Source: an uncultured Methylophilaceae bacterium (lineage in GTDB: Bacteria > Pseudomonadota > Gammaproteobacteria > Burkholderiales > Methylophilaceae). Taken from it: a DNA stretch of 7,550 nucleotides. This document shows positions 1-5,802 of the stretch, in pieces. Where the stretch lies: assembly GCA_938084195.1 (NCBI GenBank), contig CALKDJ010000041.1, positions 1 to 7,550 on the forward strand, written 5' to 3'. The notes under the pieces were generated by a model. The model saw nothing but the letters and a program-made list of their open reading frames with translations. It made no database searches and was not told the origin of the DNA. The position numbers and the translations under genes were made by a program. Within the stretch, counting starts at the first letter, position 1. The number at the start of each line of letters is the position of its first letter.

Positions 1-176
1 CGTGCGACCTTCCCAGAAATTATTTCTCTTATTTTTGATTCATATACCTTAAATTGATCAGCAATCTTAAGATTAAGCTCAAAATATCTACTATTCAAAG
101 TTTTAAGTTCAATTACCAATCTTCCTCCCTCAACCTGATCATCCCTTAAACTAAATCCAGTCATACTTGCAGTCAT
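1..176 (-). CDS. yicC: YicC-family endoribonuclease, N-terminal part (cut by window edge)
   Basis: Translating the minus strand from the ATG at 176-174 gives 58 residues, open to the left edge, beginning MTASMTGFSLRDD. The pattern S-M-T-G-F, then 'EL+TLNSRYFE' and 'KIREIISGKVA', matches the YicC N-terminal domain (E. coli YicC has SMTAYARRE and EMRSVNQRYLE at the same places). The family is about 290 residues long, so roughly four fifths of the gene lies outside. Family members (E. coli YicC, Bacillus YloC) are reported as endoribonucleases; this is family knowledge and the catalytic region is not visible here. The first ATG is preferred to the second at codon 5 because relatives also carry a few residues before SMTG, and an AAGG sits about 8 bases upstream on the minus strand. 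It is transcribed away from rph, as in E. coli, where yicC and rph are also divergent neighbours. From other betaproteobacteria I would expect gmk and rpoZ further left, which cannot be seen. Confidence 0.88.
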   Translation of the reverse strand, partial: MTASMTGFSLRDDQVEGGRLVIELKTLNSRYFELNLKIADQFKVYESKIREIISGKVA

Positions 177-262
177 TTTTGATGCCTTAAGTTATTTATA
201 AATATTATTTTGATTATAACGATATTACTTAGAAACAGTTTAAATTAAGTCTTTTTCATAGA

Positions 263-274
263 CTATAATTATAG
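263..274. promoter_or_regulatory. Palindromic -10 element, possible bidirectional promoter core
   Basis: CTATAATTATAG is a perfect 12-base palindrome, so a consensus TATAAT reads on the plus strand (264-269) and on the minus strand (273-268), offset by four bases. Overlapping symmetric -10 boxes between divergent genes are a known design for bidirectional bacterial promoters. Here the plus copy is well placed for rph and the minus copy could serve yicC through a leader of about 85 bases. In DNA this rich in A and T, a chance palindrome is possible. Confidence 0.4.
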
Positions 275-284
275 AATTGTAATT

Positions 285-290
285 AGAGGG
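285..290 (+). promoter_or_regulatory. Ribosome binding site of rph (decides the start)
   Basis: AGAGGG lies eight bases before the ATG at 299, a normal Shine-Dalgarno distance. An in-frame GTG at 290 overlaps this element and would have no usable site of its own, so it is unlikely to be the start. Confidence 0.75.
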
Positions 291-298
291 TGACTAAA

Positions 299-1015
299 AT
301 GCGATCGTTTAAAAGAAATGACGATGAACTAAGACCAATCGACTTTAGAAGACAATTTACAAAGCATGCAGAGGGCTCTGTTTTAGTTATAAGCGGAGAA
401 ACACAGGTTATTTGTAATGCAACTATTGATGAAACAGTTCCTTCATTTCTAAAAGGAAAGGGCCAGGGATGGGTAACAGCTGAATACGGGATGCTACCCC
501 GCTCGACCAATACAAGAATGGGTCGTGAGGCTGCACGAGGAAAGCAAAGTGGCCGAACACAAGAAATACAAAGATTAATTGGTAGAAGTCTACGTGCAAT
601 TATAAACTTAGAAAAATTAGGTGAAAGAACTATCCATATAGATTGTGATGTAATTCAAGCGGATGGGGGTACAAGAACTGCCAGTATCTCTGGTTCTTAT
701 GTTGCCTTACATGATGCTATCGATTATCTATTAAAAGAGAAAAAACTGACAGAGACTCCTATCATTGACTCAGTTGCCGCAATTTCTGTTGGAATTATGA
801 ATGATAAGGCATTACTTGACCTAGATTATGCAGAAGATTCTAAATGCGATACCGATATGAATTTTGTTATGACCGGTTCAGGTGATTTTGTTGAAATTCA
901 AGGACCTGCAGAAGGGAAACCTTTCTCAAAAAAAGAGATGGACGAGCTAACAAAAATAGCTCAAAATGGTATTGCATTAATTACCAAAAAACAATTTGAA
1001 GCTTTAAAAAGTTAA
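299..1015 (+). CDS. rph: Ribonuclease PH
   Basis: Phosphorolytic 3'-to-5' exoribonuclease that trims tRNA precursors and other RNAs using inorganic phosphate, releasing nucleoside diphosphates; cytosolic and ring-forming (hexamer) in the family. Starting at ATG 299 the product is 238 residues, the same length as E. coli RNase PH, and it aligns from the first residues (MR...RP...[10 protein letters not shown]). Visible motifs are [19 protein letters not shown] (52-70), [15 protein letters not shown] (85-99) with the phosphate-binding arginine 86, [18 protein letters not shown] (115-132) with arginine 126, and [14 protein letters not shown] (175-188) with aspartates 180 and 186 that fit the metal-site residues. 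The enzyme looks intact. An upstream GTG at 290 would add three residues but overlaps the ribosome binding site. It heads the plus-strand operon and is followed after seven bases by rdgB. Confidence 0.98.
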   Translation: MRSFKRNDDELRPIDFRRQFTKHAEGSVLVISGETQVICNATIDETVPSFLKGKGQGWVTAEYGMLPRSTNTRMGREAARGKQSGRTQEIQRLIGRSLRAIINLEKLGERTIHIDCDVIQADGGTRTASISGSYVALHDAIDYLLKEKKLTETPIIDSVAAISVGIMNDKALLDLDYAEDSKCDTDMNFVMTGSGDFVEIQGPAEGKPFSKKEMDELTKIAQNGIALITKKQFEALKS

Positions 1016-1022
1016 TTCAAGT

Positions 1023-1616
1023 ATGGCAAAAATAATTATCGCCACTAGAAATAGTAAAAAGCTATCTGAAATAGAAGTATTAATGAAGGATGCTAAATTA
1101 GAATTTTGTTCACAATTAGATTTTGACCTCAAATCGTGTGACGAGCCCTATGACACTTTCATTGAAAATGCACTTGCTAAGGCAAGGTACGCATCAAAAA
1201 ATACAGGCTTACCTGCAATAGCTGATGACTCTGGAATATGCGTTGATATTCTCAAAGGAAAGCCAGGTATTCACTCAGCACGATTTGCCGGTAAATCAGC
1301 AACAGACGAAAAAAATATAAAAAAACTTTTAAAAGTTTTGAATGACGAGATAAATCGTAAAGCTCACTTTCATTGCTCTATTGTTTTTATAAGGAATCAC
1401 CTAGATCCAGAACCAGTTATTACGGAAGGATTTTGGTACGGGGAGATACTAAAACAAATGAAAGGCTCTAATGGATTTGGTTATGACCCTATATTTCTTG
1501 ATTATAAAACGGAAAAAGCTGCAGCAGAACTTAGTAATAAAGTTAAAAATCGGATAAGTCATAGAGCGCAAGCTTTGCAAAAACTTAAACTTAAACTTAA
1601 AATGATTTATGACTAA
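1023..1616 (+). CDS. rdgB: dITP/XTP pyrophosphatase (RdgB/HAM1 family)
   Basis: Hydrolyses non-canonical purine triphosphates (dITP, ITP, XTP) to monophosphate and pyrophosphate, keeping deaminated purines out of DNA and RNA. The 197-residue length equals that of E. coli RdgB. Motifs in order: ATRNSKKLSEI (7-17, nucleotide-binding N-terminus), FIENALAKARYA (46-57), ADDSGICVDILKGKPGIHSARFAGK (67-91) with the catalytic aspartate 69, GSNGFGYDPIF (148-158), and SHRAQAL (179-185). All key elements are present. The C-terminal tail is a lysine-leucine alternation (residues 187-193) encoded by a tandem hexamer. No clear Shine-Dalgarno precedes the ATG; it starts seven bases after the rph stop, so translation probably relies on coupling. 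Its last codons overlap the start of the next gene by eight bases. Confidence 0.97.
   Translation: MAKIIIATRNSKKLSEIEVLMKDAKLEFCSQLDFDLKSCDEPYDTFIENALAKARYASKNTGLPAIADDSGICVDILKGKPGIHSARFAGKSATDEKNIKKLLKVLNDEINRKAHFHCSIVFIRNHLDPEPVITEGFWYGEILKQMKGSNGFGYDPIFLDYKTEKAAAELSNKVKNRISHRAQALQKLKLKLKMIYD
1583..1600 (+). repeat. Three tandem ACTTAA hexamers at the 3' end of rdgB
   Basis: ACTTAA occurs three times head to tail, flanked by further A residues, and is read as alternating lysine and leucine near the RdgB C-terminus. Because the unit is six bases, gain or loss of a copy would keep frame. It sits just before the start of the next gene and the local sequence is unstructured and A-rich. Most likely it is a small local slippage repeat in a tolerant tail. 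Confidence 0.7.
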
Positions 1617-1839
1617 AAAAAATAAAACATGGCCTACGTGGAGACGTGATGATAAATCTGTCGTCTCATGTACAGAGAAAATTAAAGTTATGAGTGATAA
1701 TTTTGATGAAATACAACAGATAGTTCAAGATGCTTTTGAGGACGGGCTCCTGATGGAGGTGTCTGATGATCAAATGCGTCAAACTTTGATTACAATGATA
1801 GGAAAGCTACGTAATCCTCTTAAAAAAAAATCTAATTAG
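1609..1839 (+). CDS. Small conserved-looking hypothetical protein, 76 residues
   Basis: I cannot assign a function. The ATG at 1609 overlaps the end of rdgB by eight bases (a stop codon lies two codons upstream in this frame, so it is the earliest start), and the TAG stop directly abuts hemW, so it is embedded in the operon. Features: a basic, tryptophan-rich N-terminus (KTWPTWRRDD, residues 6-15), one cysteine (21) in VVSCTEKIKV, then an acidic segment with two likely amphipathic helices (about 29-49 and 52-68) separated by a VSDD turn, and a lysine-rich end. No signal peptide or membrane segment is seen. I recall betaproteobacterial hypothetical proteins with a similar WPTWRR...EKIKV...A-EDA-LM layout near rdgB/hemW, but this is memory and not a search. 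A Met at codon 28 would be a poor start because it drops the tryptophan motif. Context fits translation, nucleotide or heme housekeeping but does not identify a role. Confidence 0.8.
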   Translation: MTKKNKTWPTWRRDDKSVVSCTEKIKVMSDNFDEIQQIVQDAFEDGLLMEVSDDQMRQTLITMIGKLRNPLKKKSN

Positions 1840-3015
1840 TTGAATCTTCCCCTACCTAAAAGCGTTCTATCTAATCATTTATCCATTTATGTACATATTC
1901 CATGGTGTGTTCATAAATGCCCTTATTGCGACTTTAATTCACATAGTCTAAAAAATAAGTCCATCAATGAATTTGAAGAAATCTATACTCAAGCAGTTAT
2001 CGACCAAGTTTCAAATTCTGCAATAAGAAAAAATAAAATTATTCAGTCAATTTTCTTTGGCGGAGGAACACCTAGCCTTTTTTCCCCAAATTCTATTGAA
2101 AAAATTTTACTTAGTATTTCGGATAAATATACTTTAGAAAAAGATTGTGAAATTACTCTTGAAGCAAATCCAGGAACCATCGATCAAAGTTACTTTAAAG
2201 GCTATAAAAAAGTAGGCATAAACCGAGTTTCACTTGGCATTCAGAGCTTTAATGACATACATTTAAAATCTTTGGAGAGAATTCATGATAGGAATCAAGC
2301 CCTTGCAGCAGCGCTTCAAGCGAGAGAGATATTTGACAATATTAATTTAGACCTCATGTATGCCTTACCTAATCAAACCATTTCTGAACTAGATAAAGAC
2401 GTCGATCAAGCACTTTCCATAGACCCTGAACATGTTTCTTATTATCATCTTACAATAGAGCCAAATACGATGTTTCATAAGTTTCCTCCTCATCAACCCA
2501 GCGACGATTTAAGTGCCGATATGGGTGATCTAATTGCTCACAAATTAGAAAATTTTAATTATCAACACTATGAAACATCAGCTTATGCAAAACCAAATAA
2601 AGAATGCAGACATAATTTAAATTACTGGAAATTTGGAGATTACTTAGGTATTGGAGCAGGAGCTCATAGTAAAATTACCTCAAATAATGAGGAACAATAT
2701 CGATTTATATGTTTTATGAATCCATCACAATATATGAATGGTGCTAAAGATAATAATTTTTTTATAGAGAGCAAAAAAATAAACGATAATGAAATTGCAT
2801 TTGAATTCATGATGAATGCGCTAAGGTTAAATCAAGGATTTACCAAAAGATTATTCGAGGAGAAAACAAAACTTAATATAGAAAAAATAAAGAATGAATT
2901 ATCTGAGGCAAAAGATAAAAGATTCATTATCGAAACCGATGATATGATTAAACCTACACAATTAGGAAGAAATTTTCTAAACGAACTGTTGCAAATTTTT
3001 ATGAGGGACGATTAA
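1840..3015 (+). CDS. hemW: Radical-SAM heme chaperone HemW
   Basis: Radical-SAM-family protein related to coproporphyrinogen dehydrogenase HemN but thought to bind heme and deliver it to acceptor proteins such as respiratory enzymes. The product is 391 residues (E. coli HemW 378). The [4Fe-4S] motif CVHKCPYC uses cysteines 23, 27 and 30; the residue two after the last cysteine is phenylalanine, whereas HemN has a fourth cysteine there, which argues for HemW. GGGTPS (74-79) is the SAM-binding glycine motif, and HNLNYW (258-263), followed by GDYLGIGAGAHS, is the HNxxYW signature of HemW. The start is unusual: no ATG, GTG or other TTG occurs between the in-frame stop TAG at 1837 and the cysteine motif, so TTG at 1840, touching the previous stop codon, is the best choice. 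No Shine-Dalgarno is visible, so re-initiation after the upstream gene is likely. The TAA stop abuts the next ATG. Confidence 0.93.
   Translation: MNLPLPKSVLSNHLSIYVHIPWCVHKCPYCDFNSHSLKNKSINEFEEIYTQAVIDQVSNSAIRKNKIIQSIFFGGGTPSLFSPNSIEKILLSISDKYTLEKDCEITLEANPGTIDQSYFKGYKKVGINRVSLGIQSFNDIHLKSLERIHDRNQALAAALQAREIFDNINLDLMYALPNQTISELDKDVDQALSIDPEHVSYYHLTIEPNTMFHKFPPHQPSDDLSADMGDLIAHKLENFNYQHYETSAYAKPNKECRHNLNYWKFGDYLGIGAGAHSKITSNNEEQYRFICFMNPSQYMNGAKDNNFFIESKKINDNEIAFEFMMNALRLNQGFTKRLFEEKTKLNIEKIKNELSEAKDKRFIIETDDMIKPTQLGRNFLNELLQIFMRDD
3003..3008 (+). promoter_or_regulatory. Ribosome binding site inside the end of hemW
   Basis: GAGGGA lies seven bases before the ATG at 3016, within the last codons of hemW. 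It supports that start and suggests the downstream gene can be translated independently although the two genes touch. Confidence 0.65.
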
Positions 3016-3417
3016 ATGAAGCTAAATAAAGTTATTGAAGAATACGTTGTATCAGATCAAATTAATGCTCAGGATATTTCTGTGCTAAAGCAACATGGAT
3101 TCAAAACTATTTTTTGTAATAGACCAGATTCTGAAGAAATGAACCAACCAACTGCAGAAGAAATGCAAAAAGTAGCTGAGAACTTAGGACTAAAATTTGT
3201 TCATCAACCTGTAATTGGAAATGCAATTTCACAAAAAGATGTGGACGATTTTAAGAGTTATTACGAGAATGCTGAAAAACCTATCTTTGCATACTGCAGA
3301 ACTGGAACCAGGTCAACAATGCTTTGGGCGCTTTCAGAATCGAGTAAGCGAGAAAGTAGCGAAATAATCAATCTTACATCTGCAGCAGGCTATGACCTAA
3401 GTCATTTAATTAAATAA
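3016..3417 (+). CDS. TIGR01244/DUF442 sulfurtransferase- or phosphatase-like protein
   Basis: A 133-residue, probably cytosolic protein of the family named 'TIGR01244 family sulfur transferase' or 'beta-lactamase hydrolase-like phosphatase' (DUF442), which has a dual-specificity-phosphatase-like fold. Visible elements: an early strand-loop 'FKTIFCNRPDSEE' (about 29-41), the central 'GLKFVHQPV' strand (58-66), and the active-site loop YCRTGTRSTMLWAL (93-106) with cysteine 94 and arginine 99. The loop is C-x4-R, the six-residue rhodanese size, not the C-x5-R of classic tyrosine phosphatases, which favours sulfur transfer over phosphate hydrolysis. In other bacteria the domain occurs with persulfide dioxygenases, also supporting a sulfur role. 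No such partner is seen here; it is last in the rph-rdgB-hemW operon. The true substrate is unknown. Confidence 0.85.
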   Translation: MKLNKVIEEYVVSDQINAQDISVLKQHGFKTIFCNRPDSEEMNQPTAEEMQKVAENLGLKFVHQPVIGNAISQKDVDDFKSYYENAEKPIFAYCRTGTRSTMLWALSESSKRESSEIINLTSAAGYDLSHLIK

Positions 3418-3424
3418 TTTAATT
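3408..3424. repeat. AT-only inverted repeat across two convergent stop codons
   Basis: AATTAAAT and ATTTAATT flank a single A, forming perfect 8-base arms that include the stop codon of the DUF442 gene (3415-3417) and, on the other strand, that of argH (3421-3419). With a one-base centre and no G or C it could form only a weak hairpin, so I do not call a terminator. It is the only symmetric element at this tail-to-tail junction. Confidence 0.4.
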
Positions 3425-4801
3425 GAGATTCAATTTAGCTTTATGAATGGTTTTGGTAATTGTAGCAAAAGCGGTTCCACCAATATGTTTTCTTGACTTA
3501 ATAGAGCCTTCAAGAGTTAAATACTTGTATACATCACTCTCAATAATTTTAGAATATTTTTTTAAGGTAATTAAATCAAATTCACTAATATCACAATCTT
3601 TAGAAACTGCAGCTTTAACAACTTTTGCAACTATGCCATGTGCCTCCCTGAATGATATCCCTTTTTTAACTAGGTAATCTGCAAGATCCGTTGCTGTTGC
3701 ATATCCTTTCGTTGCTGCTGCTTCCATATTCACAGGAAATACTTTTAAATCAGCAATCATTTCTGGGAAGATTTCTAAAGTATCTTCTAATGTATCAATT
3801 ACATCAAAGATTGGCTCTTTATCTTCTTGATTATCCTTATTGTAGGCTAATGGCTGACCTTTCATTAAAGTTAATAAAGCCATTAGATGCCCGTATACTC
3901 TTCCAGTTTTTCCTCTTATTAATTCTGGAACATCAGGATTTTTCTTTTGAGGCATGATGCTTGATCCCGTACAAAAGCCATCAGATATTTCAACAAATTT
4001 AAAAAATGGACTTGACCACATTATCAATTCTTCTGCCCATCTAGATAAATGCATCATCAAAATTGAGGCTGTAGCATTAAATTCAATCAGAAAATCTCTA
4101 TCAGAAACCGCATCCATAGAATTTTGCATCACTCCATCAAAACCTAGTCTTTTAGCAACAAAATTTCTATTTATTGGATAAGAGGTCCCAGCTAATGCTG
4201 CTGCACCTAAAGGTAATAAATTCATACGCATTCTAAAATCATTAAATCTACACACATCTCTTTCTAACATTTCATAATAAGCCAATAAATGGTGAGCAAA
4301 ACTTACAGGTTGTGCAACCTGAAGATGCGTTAAGCCCGGCATAATAGTATAAATATTCTCCTCGGCCAAATGAATCGTAGCTCTTTGTAAGTTTTTTATT
4401 TGTCCAACAATATGGTCTGTAGCATTCCTTACATAAATCCTCATGTCAGTTGACACTTGGTCATTCCTTGACCTACCTGTATGAAGTTTTTTACCAGGCT
4501 CACCTATAATCTCTGTCAGCCTTTTTTCAATATTTAAATGCACGTCTTCTAGATCCAAAGACCACTTAAATCTATCAGCAATAATTTCTTTCTTAATCTG
4601 ATTGAGGCCTTTTTGTATTGCTTTAAAATCTTTTGTTAAAATTATTTTTTGATTTTTCAACATTTCAGCATGTACAAGAGAACCCTCAATATCTGCCAAG
4701 GCAAGCCTACTGTCAAAGTTTACAGATGCAGTGTATCTTTTTACAATTTGCTTTGTAGGCTCTGAAAATCTTTCTGACCATTTTTTTGTATTTTTTTTCA
4801 T
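3419..4801 (-). CDS. argH: Argininosuccinate lyase
   Basis: Splits argininosuccinate into arginine and fumarate, the last step of arginine synthesis; cytosolic homotetramer of the fumarase/aspartase superfamily. 460 residues against 457 in E. coli. Seen in order: N-terminal [29 protein letters not shown] (29-48), the [14 protein letters not shown] loop (108-121), [11 protein letters not shown] (155-165) with histidine 159 of the acid/base relay, and the superfamily signature [12 protein letters not shown] (279-290) carrying the catalytic serine 281 on the mobile loop. Nothing is missing. The ATG at 4801-4799 gives the normal N-terminus; no strong Shine-Dalgarno precedes it. It converges on the upstream operon with one base between stops and diverges from hemC. 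No arginine-repressor box was recognised, so regulation is unclear. Confidence 0.98.
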   Translation of the reverse strand: MKKNTKKWSERFSEPTKQIVKRYTASVNFDSRLALADIEGSLVHAEMLKNQKIILTKDFKAIQKGLNQIKKEIIADRFKWSLDLEDVHLNIEKRLTEIIGEPGKKLHTGRSRNDQVSTDMRIYVRNATDHIVGQIKNLQRATIHLAEENIYTIMPGLTHLQVAQPVSFAHHLLAYYEMLERDVCRFNDFRMRMNLLPLGAAALAGTSYPINRNFVAKRLGFDGVMQNSMDAVSDRDFLIEFNATASILMMHLSRWAEELIMWSSPFFKFVEISDGFCTGSSIMPQKKNPDVPELIRGKTGRVYGHLMALLTLMKGQPLAYNKDNQEDKEPIFDVIDTLEDTLEIFPEMIADLKVFPVNMEAAATKGYATATDLADYLVKKGISFREAHGIVAKVVKAAVSKDCDISEFDLITLKKYSKIIESDVYKYLTLEGSIKSRKHIGGTAFATITKTIHKAKLNLN

Positions 4802-4834
4802 AAATAGTTTACGTTACATTCTTTAATTAACTGA

Positions 4835-4840
4835 ATTATA
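4835..4840 (-). promoter_or_regulatory. Likely -10 box of argH
   Basis: TATAAT reads on the minus strand from 4840 to 4835, within the 83-base gap between the divergent argH and hemC genes. Transcription would start near 4828, giving a leader of about 27 bases. I found no convincing -35 hexamer at 16-18 bases (TTGAAC occurs upstream but only 11 bases away), so the call rests on the -10 alone. Confidence 0.4.
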
Positions 4841-4864
4841 TATGAAATTTGGTTCAACGGTCTG

Positions 4865-4873
4865 TGCTAAAAT
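4865..4873 (+). promoter_or_regulatory. Extended -10 promoter of hemC
   Basis: TGCTAAAAT fits an extended -10 (TG, one base, then TAAAAT at 4868-4873), a form that can work without a good -35, and none is seen. Transcription would begin near 4880, only about five bases before the hemC ATG, so the mRNA would be almost leaderless. This agrees with the absence of a Shine-Dalgarno before hemC. Confidence 0.45.
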
Positions 4874-4884
4874 TCTAATCAAGT

Positions 4885-5802
4885 ATGATCAAAAAAATTA
4901 CAATTGCTTCTCGAGAGAGCCCTCTTGCCATGTGGCAAGCTGAACATATAAAAACTCACTTAAATCTTCTATATCCTGATTTAACCATTCAAATTAAAGG
5001 GTTTAAAACACAAGGAGATATTATTCTTAATAAATCATTAGCAACTATTGGTGGTAAAGGTCTTTTTATCAAAGAATTAGAACAAGCCTTACTAAATAAA
5101 GATGCAGATATCGCCGTCCATTCTATGAAAGATTTGCCAATGAACATCATGGAGGATTTTTTGCTAGCTGCCATAACCAAAAGGGAAGATCCTAGAGATG
5201 CCTTCATTTCAGAATTATATAATTCATTTGATGATCTTCCAGCTGGAAGTGTGGTTGGTACCTCAAGTCTTCGTCGTCAAAGCCAAATTAAAGCAAAATA
5301 TCCACATCTAGAAATAAGACCGCTACGTGGAAACCTTCAAACCAGACTTAATAAACTTAAAAAAGGTGATTATGCAGCTATCATTTTAGCCGCTGCAGGA
5401 CTTATAAGACTTGGACTTAAAGAGAAAATTACAATGTTTCTCGAGACTAACATCAGTATCCCCGCAGTTGGGCAAGGTGCCCTAGGAATAGAAATACTTT
5501 CAGGAAATGAAGAGCTTCATACTCTTATAAAACCACTTAATGACGAGAATAGTGCAAGATGTGTTTTAGCAGAAAGAATGGTCAGTCGCTCTTTAGCAGG
5601 AAGTTGTACTGTTCCATTAGGTGCTTATGCTTTTATTGAAAAAGAAAGTTTAATAATAAATGGGTTTGTTGCCACACCTGATGGTAATCATTTTATACAC
5701 GCTGAAACAAAAGGGGATAAAGCCCAATTTTATTCTTTAGGTGAGTCATTAAGTCAATTATTAATTGATCAAGGGGCTAAAGAACTTCTATCTGAATTAT
5801 GA
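4885..5802 (+). CDS. hemC: Porphobilinogen deaminase (hydroxymethylbilane synthase)
   Basis: Joins four porphobilinogen molecules into the linear tetrapyrrole hydroxymethylbilane, in the cytosol, on a covalently bound dipyrromethane cofactor. 305 residues (E. coli 313). Motifs: ASRESPLAMWQAEHI (8-22), VHSMKDLPM with catalytic aspartate 83, GTSSLRRQSQI and LRGNLQTRL (the arginines that hold substrate carboxylates), AAAGLIRLGL, IPAVGQGALGIE, and RSLAGSCTVPLGAY, whose cysteine 241 attaches the cofactor. All are intact. The ATG at 4885 matches the family N-terminus but has no Shine-Dalgarno; the nearby extended -10 suggests a very short leader. It overlaps hemD by four bases (ATGA), so its product and the enzyme that uses it are made together. 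Divergent from argH. Confidence 0.98.
   Translation: MIKKITIASRESPLAMWQAEHIKTHLNLLYPDLTIQIKGFKTQGDIILNKSLATIGGKGLFIKELEQALLNKDADIAVHSMKDLPMNIMEDFLLAAITKREDPRDAFISELYNSFDDLPAGSVVGTSSLRRQSQIKAKYPHLEIRPLRGNLQTRLNKLKKGDYAAIILAAAGLIRLGLKEKITMFLETNISIPAVGQGALGIEILSGNEELHTLIKPLNDENSARCVLAERMVSRSLAGSCTVPLGAYAFIEKESLIINGFVATPDGNHFIHAETKGDKAQFYSLGESLSQLLIDQGAKELLSEL

Larger units (their letters stand above)
177..298. promoter_or_regulatory. Divergent intergenic region between yicC and rph
   Basis: This 122-base, very AT-rich gap must hold promoters for both flanking genes. On the plus strand TATAAT at 264-269 would start transcription near 276, leaving a leader of about 22 bases that contains the rph ribosome binding site. 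Its -35 is poor: TTTAAA at 239-244 matches four of six consensus bases, but with a 19-base spacer. For yicC there are two minus-strand TATAAT boxes: one at 218-213, giving a leader of about 30 bases, and one at 273-268 inside a palindrome, with a TAGTCA -35 candidate at 296-291 and a 17-base spacer. No repressor site or structured leader is evident. All assignments are by eye. Confidence 0.5.

Noticed and set aside
290..298. GTG at 290 as the start of rph (241 residues)
   Set aside because: It overlaps the AGAGGG ribosome binding site and would have none of its own; ATG at 299 gives 238 residues, the same length as E. coli RNase PH, with a matching N-terminus.
283..510. Minus-strand reading frame of 75 residues across the start of rph
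   Set aside because: It lies entirely opposite a conserved coding region and the intergenic edge and resembles no family; it is a shadow of rph.
1840..3015. Oxygen-independent coproporphyrinogen III oxidase (HemN)
   Set aside because: The iron-sulfur motif lacks the fourth cysteine of HemN, and the HNxxYW signature of HemW is present.
3447..4181. Three plus-strand reading frames (3447-3677, 3691-3957, 3954-4181) opposite argH
   Set aside because: argH is intact and clearly conserved on the minus strand throughout; these frames have no recognisable domains and no ribosome binding sites worth noting.
4835..4856. Possible arginine-repressor box between argH and hemC
   Set aside because: TGAA and TTCA occur near each other (4843-4846 and 4853-4856), but the spacing and flanks do not match the ARG box consensus; AT-rich chance is enough.
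4989..5207. Minus-strand reading frame of 72 residues inside hemC
   Set aside because: It is antisense to the HemC active-site region, which fully explains the sequence conservation.
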